64,000 nt of DNA. It comes from Dyadobacter sp. CY261. GTDB taxonomy: Bacteria > Bacteroidota > Bacteroidia > Cytophagales > Spirosomataceae. The translations under genes were made by a program, and so were the position numbers. The stretch spans positions 592,716 to 656,715 of the forward strand of contig NZ_JAKCPW010000002.1 of assembly GCF_021440085.1 (NCBI RefSeq), read 5' to 3'. This document shows positions 61,902 to 64,000 of the stretch, one piece after another; the first letter of the stretch is position 1, and each line of letters starts with the position of its first letter. Under the pieces are notes generated by a model. That model was not told the DNA's origin. It worked only from the letters and a program-made list of their open reading frames with translations, and searched no databases.

Positions 61902-62186
61902 ATGATTATGAGTTCATTAATGCCCCGATTTAATTTACCTTCACCCAACGATGTTCCTGCTCTTGCGCAATTAACTTCGCAAGAACGCAAGATACTATTA
62001 ATGACTCTCAATGATTACTCTTGTAAGGAAATCGCTGATTCGTTAAATATTGCTTTCGAAACTGTTAAACGGCACCGGAAGAATATTATCCGCAAGTTAG
62101 AAGTGAGTGGAAAAACTGAATTTCGTCGATTGCTGTACCTATGGACAGTGAAATCTTTAGCTAGTATACAGAGAGATGTGCAGTGA
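61902..62186 (+). CDS. LuxR-type (GerE) HTH regulator, no receiver domain
   Basis: 94 aa from ATG 61902, preceded by AAGAG; a frame back to 61863 exists. The HTH is clear: LTSQERKILLMTLNDYSCKEIADSLNIAFETVKRHRKNIIRKLEVSGK. There is no receiver or sensor domain, so it must respond through expression level or a partner. It is divergent to the RHS gene and shares its upstream motif, so it is the best candidate regulator of the surface module. Confidence 0.9.
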   Translation: MIMSSLMPRFNLPSPNDVPALAQLTSQERKILLMTLNDYSCKEIADSLNIAFETVKRHRKNIIRKLEVSGKTEFRRLLYLWTVKSLASIQRDVQ

Positions 62187-62804
62187 ATGCATTTACGACT
62201 TGGCGGTATTGCTGGAATTTCGAAAACTGAACCTCAATAGTATTATTATCTTTTGAAGTTTTCGATTGTAGCTAAGTAGATGATATTATGTACGCACCTT
62301 GCGCGACTATGTGGTGTGTTTCCTCTCAGTCGGATGACAGTAGGAACTACAACTATTCGTTCCCAACGGGAAGTTTCAACCAATTCAAGACACTTGCCAA
62401 CAGTTATAACTTGGCAAGGAATATGTGGAATTTGTTTCAAAATACAGGCTGTTAGGAGTGTTTTATTATTAGCCTCAATTTCTATGTTCAAACAGCGCCG
62501 CCAATTTCCTCAAATCTTCGATCAAAAGGTTCGACTTTTGTACCGTAGGGTGCACAAGTAAGATAATCAAAAAATGACAAACCCTGCAAATCAGTTATTT
62601 GTGGGGTTTTGTCATTTTAAAAATCAACCGAAATTATTCAATTTTCCGCATAATCTTGGTGAGTAAAGCGAGAGTCAGTCTATTTTGATGAAAGTACTCA
62701 CCAGAAATGCTTCAAAATTTTGAGTGCCAACTTGTTCACTAGGTAAACATCTTGACATGGATGGCCTGCAAATCCTATATTTATTCACTAAAACAGGATT
62801 TGTC
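62187..62804. other. Intergenic region with a strong hairpin, no convincing gene
   Basis: About 620 bp. Open frames on both strands at 62246-62561 overlap each other and resemble nothing I know. At 62571-62618 AAAATGACAAACCCTGCAAAT pairs with a near-perfect complement ending GTCATTTT, a terminator-like hairpin similar in layout to the one after tmRNA. Confidence 0.5.
62571..62618 (+). terminator. Terminator-like hairpin
   Basis: Arms AAAATGACAAACCC and GGGGTTTTGTCATTTT with a further TGCAAAT/ATTTGTG extension. Confidence 0.65.
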
Positions 62805-63924
62805 ATGGTAAATAAGAGTTTTAATTTATTATTCTATCTTAAAAAGCCATAGGGTTATAAGTCAGGTAATTGTCCAATCTATTTGCGGGAAAGATTGGCC
62901 AAAAGGAGGAAGTGAGAAGCCTAAATGCTTACCTTGATAGCCTCCAGATTAAAATTTTTGAGATTCAATGTGCCCTTCTAGACGGTGGTAAAGTCGCGAC
63001 CGTGCAGCTGGTTAAAGACAGGTTCTTAGGAATTGAAGAAAAACCTGTCATGATTCTGGATGTTTTCAGGGAGCACAATGACCAGATGCTTGCCCTTGTA
63101 GGAAAAGATTACTCTATAACTACATTTAATCGCTATGAGGCTGCGCGAGGGAATGTGATGAAGTTTTTGCTACATAAGTTGAAAGTGAAGGATTTGCCGA
63201 TCGAGCGCCTTGACTACGGATTTATTTCCCATTATGCGATTTATCTGAAAGTGACTAGGCATATTTCGCACAACACTGCGATGAGGTATCTCAAGTAGAT
63301 AAAGAAGGTCGTGCTGCTATGCGTAAAGTTCGGCTGGCTAAGTAGAGATCCTTTTTTTGCGTACAAAATTTCCTTTAAGGATGTAGACCATCGCCCCTAG
63401 ATGAAGACGAGCTCTCGCGTATTTCTAGCAAGAACTTTGATAACTTCCGACTTCAACGAGTACGGGATATCTTTCTTTTTTGCTGCTACACAGGTTTGGC
63501 ATATATGGATGTGCAAAAACTTCGGCAGTCGGATATAATCGTTGGCTTTGATGGCAAAAAATGGCTGTCCATCAAAAGGCAGAAAACTGGGACGCCCTCG
63601 TGAATTCCGCTCTTGGCTGTTCCAGCAAACATAATAGAAAGGTACAAAGACGATCCTGCGTTTGTAAACGAGGCGCGCCTCCTTCCTGTACTTACTAACC
63701 AGAAGATGAATTCCTACTTGAAAGAAATTGGAGACGTCTGTCAAATTAATCGGCCCATAACTTTCCATTTGGCCAGGCATACTTTCGCGACGACAATCAC
63801 TCTATCAAACGATGTGCCGATCGAGACTGTTTCCAAGATGCTTGGGCATAAAGATTTGAAGACTACACAAATTTACGCAAAGATAGTTGATCGGAAAGTT
63901 AGCAATGATTGTAAGCTTCCCTAA
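62805..63924 (+). pseudogene. Degenerate tyrosine recombinase (integrase)
   Basis: Starts MVNKSFNLLFYLKKP, the usual arm-binding N-terminus of Bacteroidota integrases, then a TAG after 15 codons. The frame resumes (KEEVRSLNAYLDSLQIKIFE, ...TTFNRYEAARGNVMKFLL), stops again at 63296, shifts through IFLFCCYTGLAYMDVQKL and LSIKRQKTGTPS plus stop, and ends with an intact catalytic C-terminus: ITFHLARHTFATTITLSNDV (HxxR) and LGHKDLKTTQIYAKI (H and Tyr nucleophile). At least three stops or frameshifts make it inactive. Same family and orientation as the remnant beside tmRNA. Confidence 0.92.
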
Positions 63925-63971
63925 AAACAGAGTGGTGATGAATTAGACAAATTTTCTAATTTTAATCTGCT

Positions 63972-64000
63972 ATGAAACGAAACACATTCACAGAAACTCA
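63972..64000 (+). CDS. Possible IS3-family orfA start (cut by window edge)
   Basis: ATG at 63972 opens MKRNTFTET, which resembles the usual start of IS3/IS911 OrfA (MKR.RFTEEQI). Only nine codons are visible. Confidence 0.4.

Noticed and set aside
62246..62561. Overlapping 81- and 93-codon frames on opposite strands
   Set aside because: Neither shows a domain, ribosome site or clear coding pattern; left as intergenic.

Overview
The window looks like chromosome of a Bacteroidota of the order Cytophagales, close to Dyadobacter or another Spirosomataceae. Grounds: a SusC/SusD pair behind an ECF sigma factor and a FecR anti-sigma, a Nudix-type AraR, GLPGLI and T9SS-sorted proteins, RHS/DUF6443 proteins, TAnnTTTG-type promoter elements, and a tmRNA tag ending YAMAA. 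The genus is an inference.

1-7.2 kb (minus strand): sigma factor, FecR, SusC and SusD, a complete trans-envelope-regulated glycan uptake locus; SusD runs off the left edge. 7.4-12.2 kb (plus): an AraR with a dead Nudix box, then araB-araA-araD tightly coupled. 12.2-13.1 kb: two small proteins and spacer DNA.

13.1-19.8 kb (minus): a compact five-gene unit. An E1-like/nitroreductase fusion and a GNAT-fold-like protein are followed by a 7TMR-DISM sensor kinase, a receiver-kinase and a receiver-only protein. It reads like small-molecule synthesis coupled to sensing and is the most interesting core-genome candidate. A paralogous receiver gene lies divergently at 20.1 kb.

20.6-44 kb: mostly housekeeping and envelope genes: lipoproteins, an esterase, acyltransferase 3, SRPBCC, MerR, M28 peptidase, phosphodiesterase, outer-membrane beta-barrel with GLPGLI partner, OmpA lipoprotein, Ser/Thr dehydratase, AddB-like nuclease, putative porin, lpxK, menC, hemF and a BlaI/BlaR1-type pair. 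Beside BlaI lies a broken TonB-receptor barrel.

45.0-64.0 kb: an intact ssrA (tmRNA) gene is followed at once by mobile-element debris (integrase remnant, mobilization-like fragment, start-less XRE regulator). Next come a conserved Cys-motif protein and a 14-kb RHS/T9SS surface module on the minus strand: DUF6443/RHS protein with a unique C-terminus, a small membrane protein, a T9SS SdrD-like protein, and a 2354-aa RHS-shell/SGNH/Ig-repeat protein. A divergent LuxR-type HTH gene, a second related integrase remnant in the same orientation, and the start of a probable IS3 orfA follow. I read this as a decayed tmRNA-targeted island carrying an RHS polymorphic-toxin-like module. A shared C-tract motif upstream of the RHS gene, the T9SS gene and the LuxR gene suggests one regulon.
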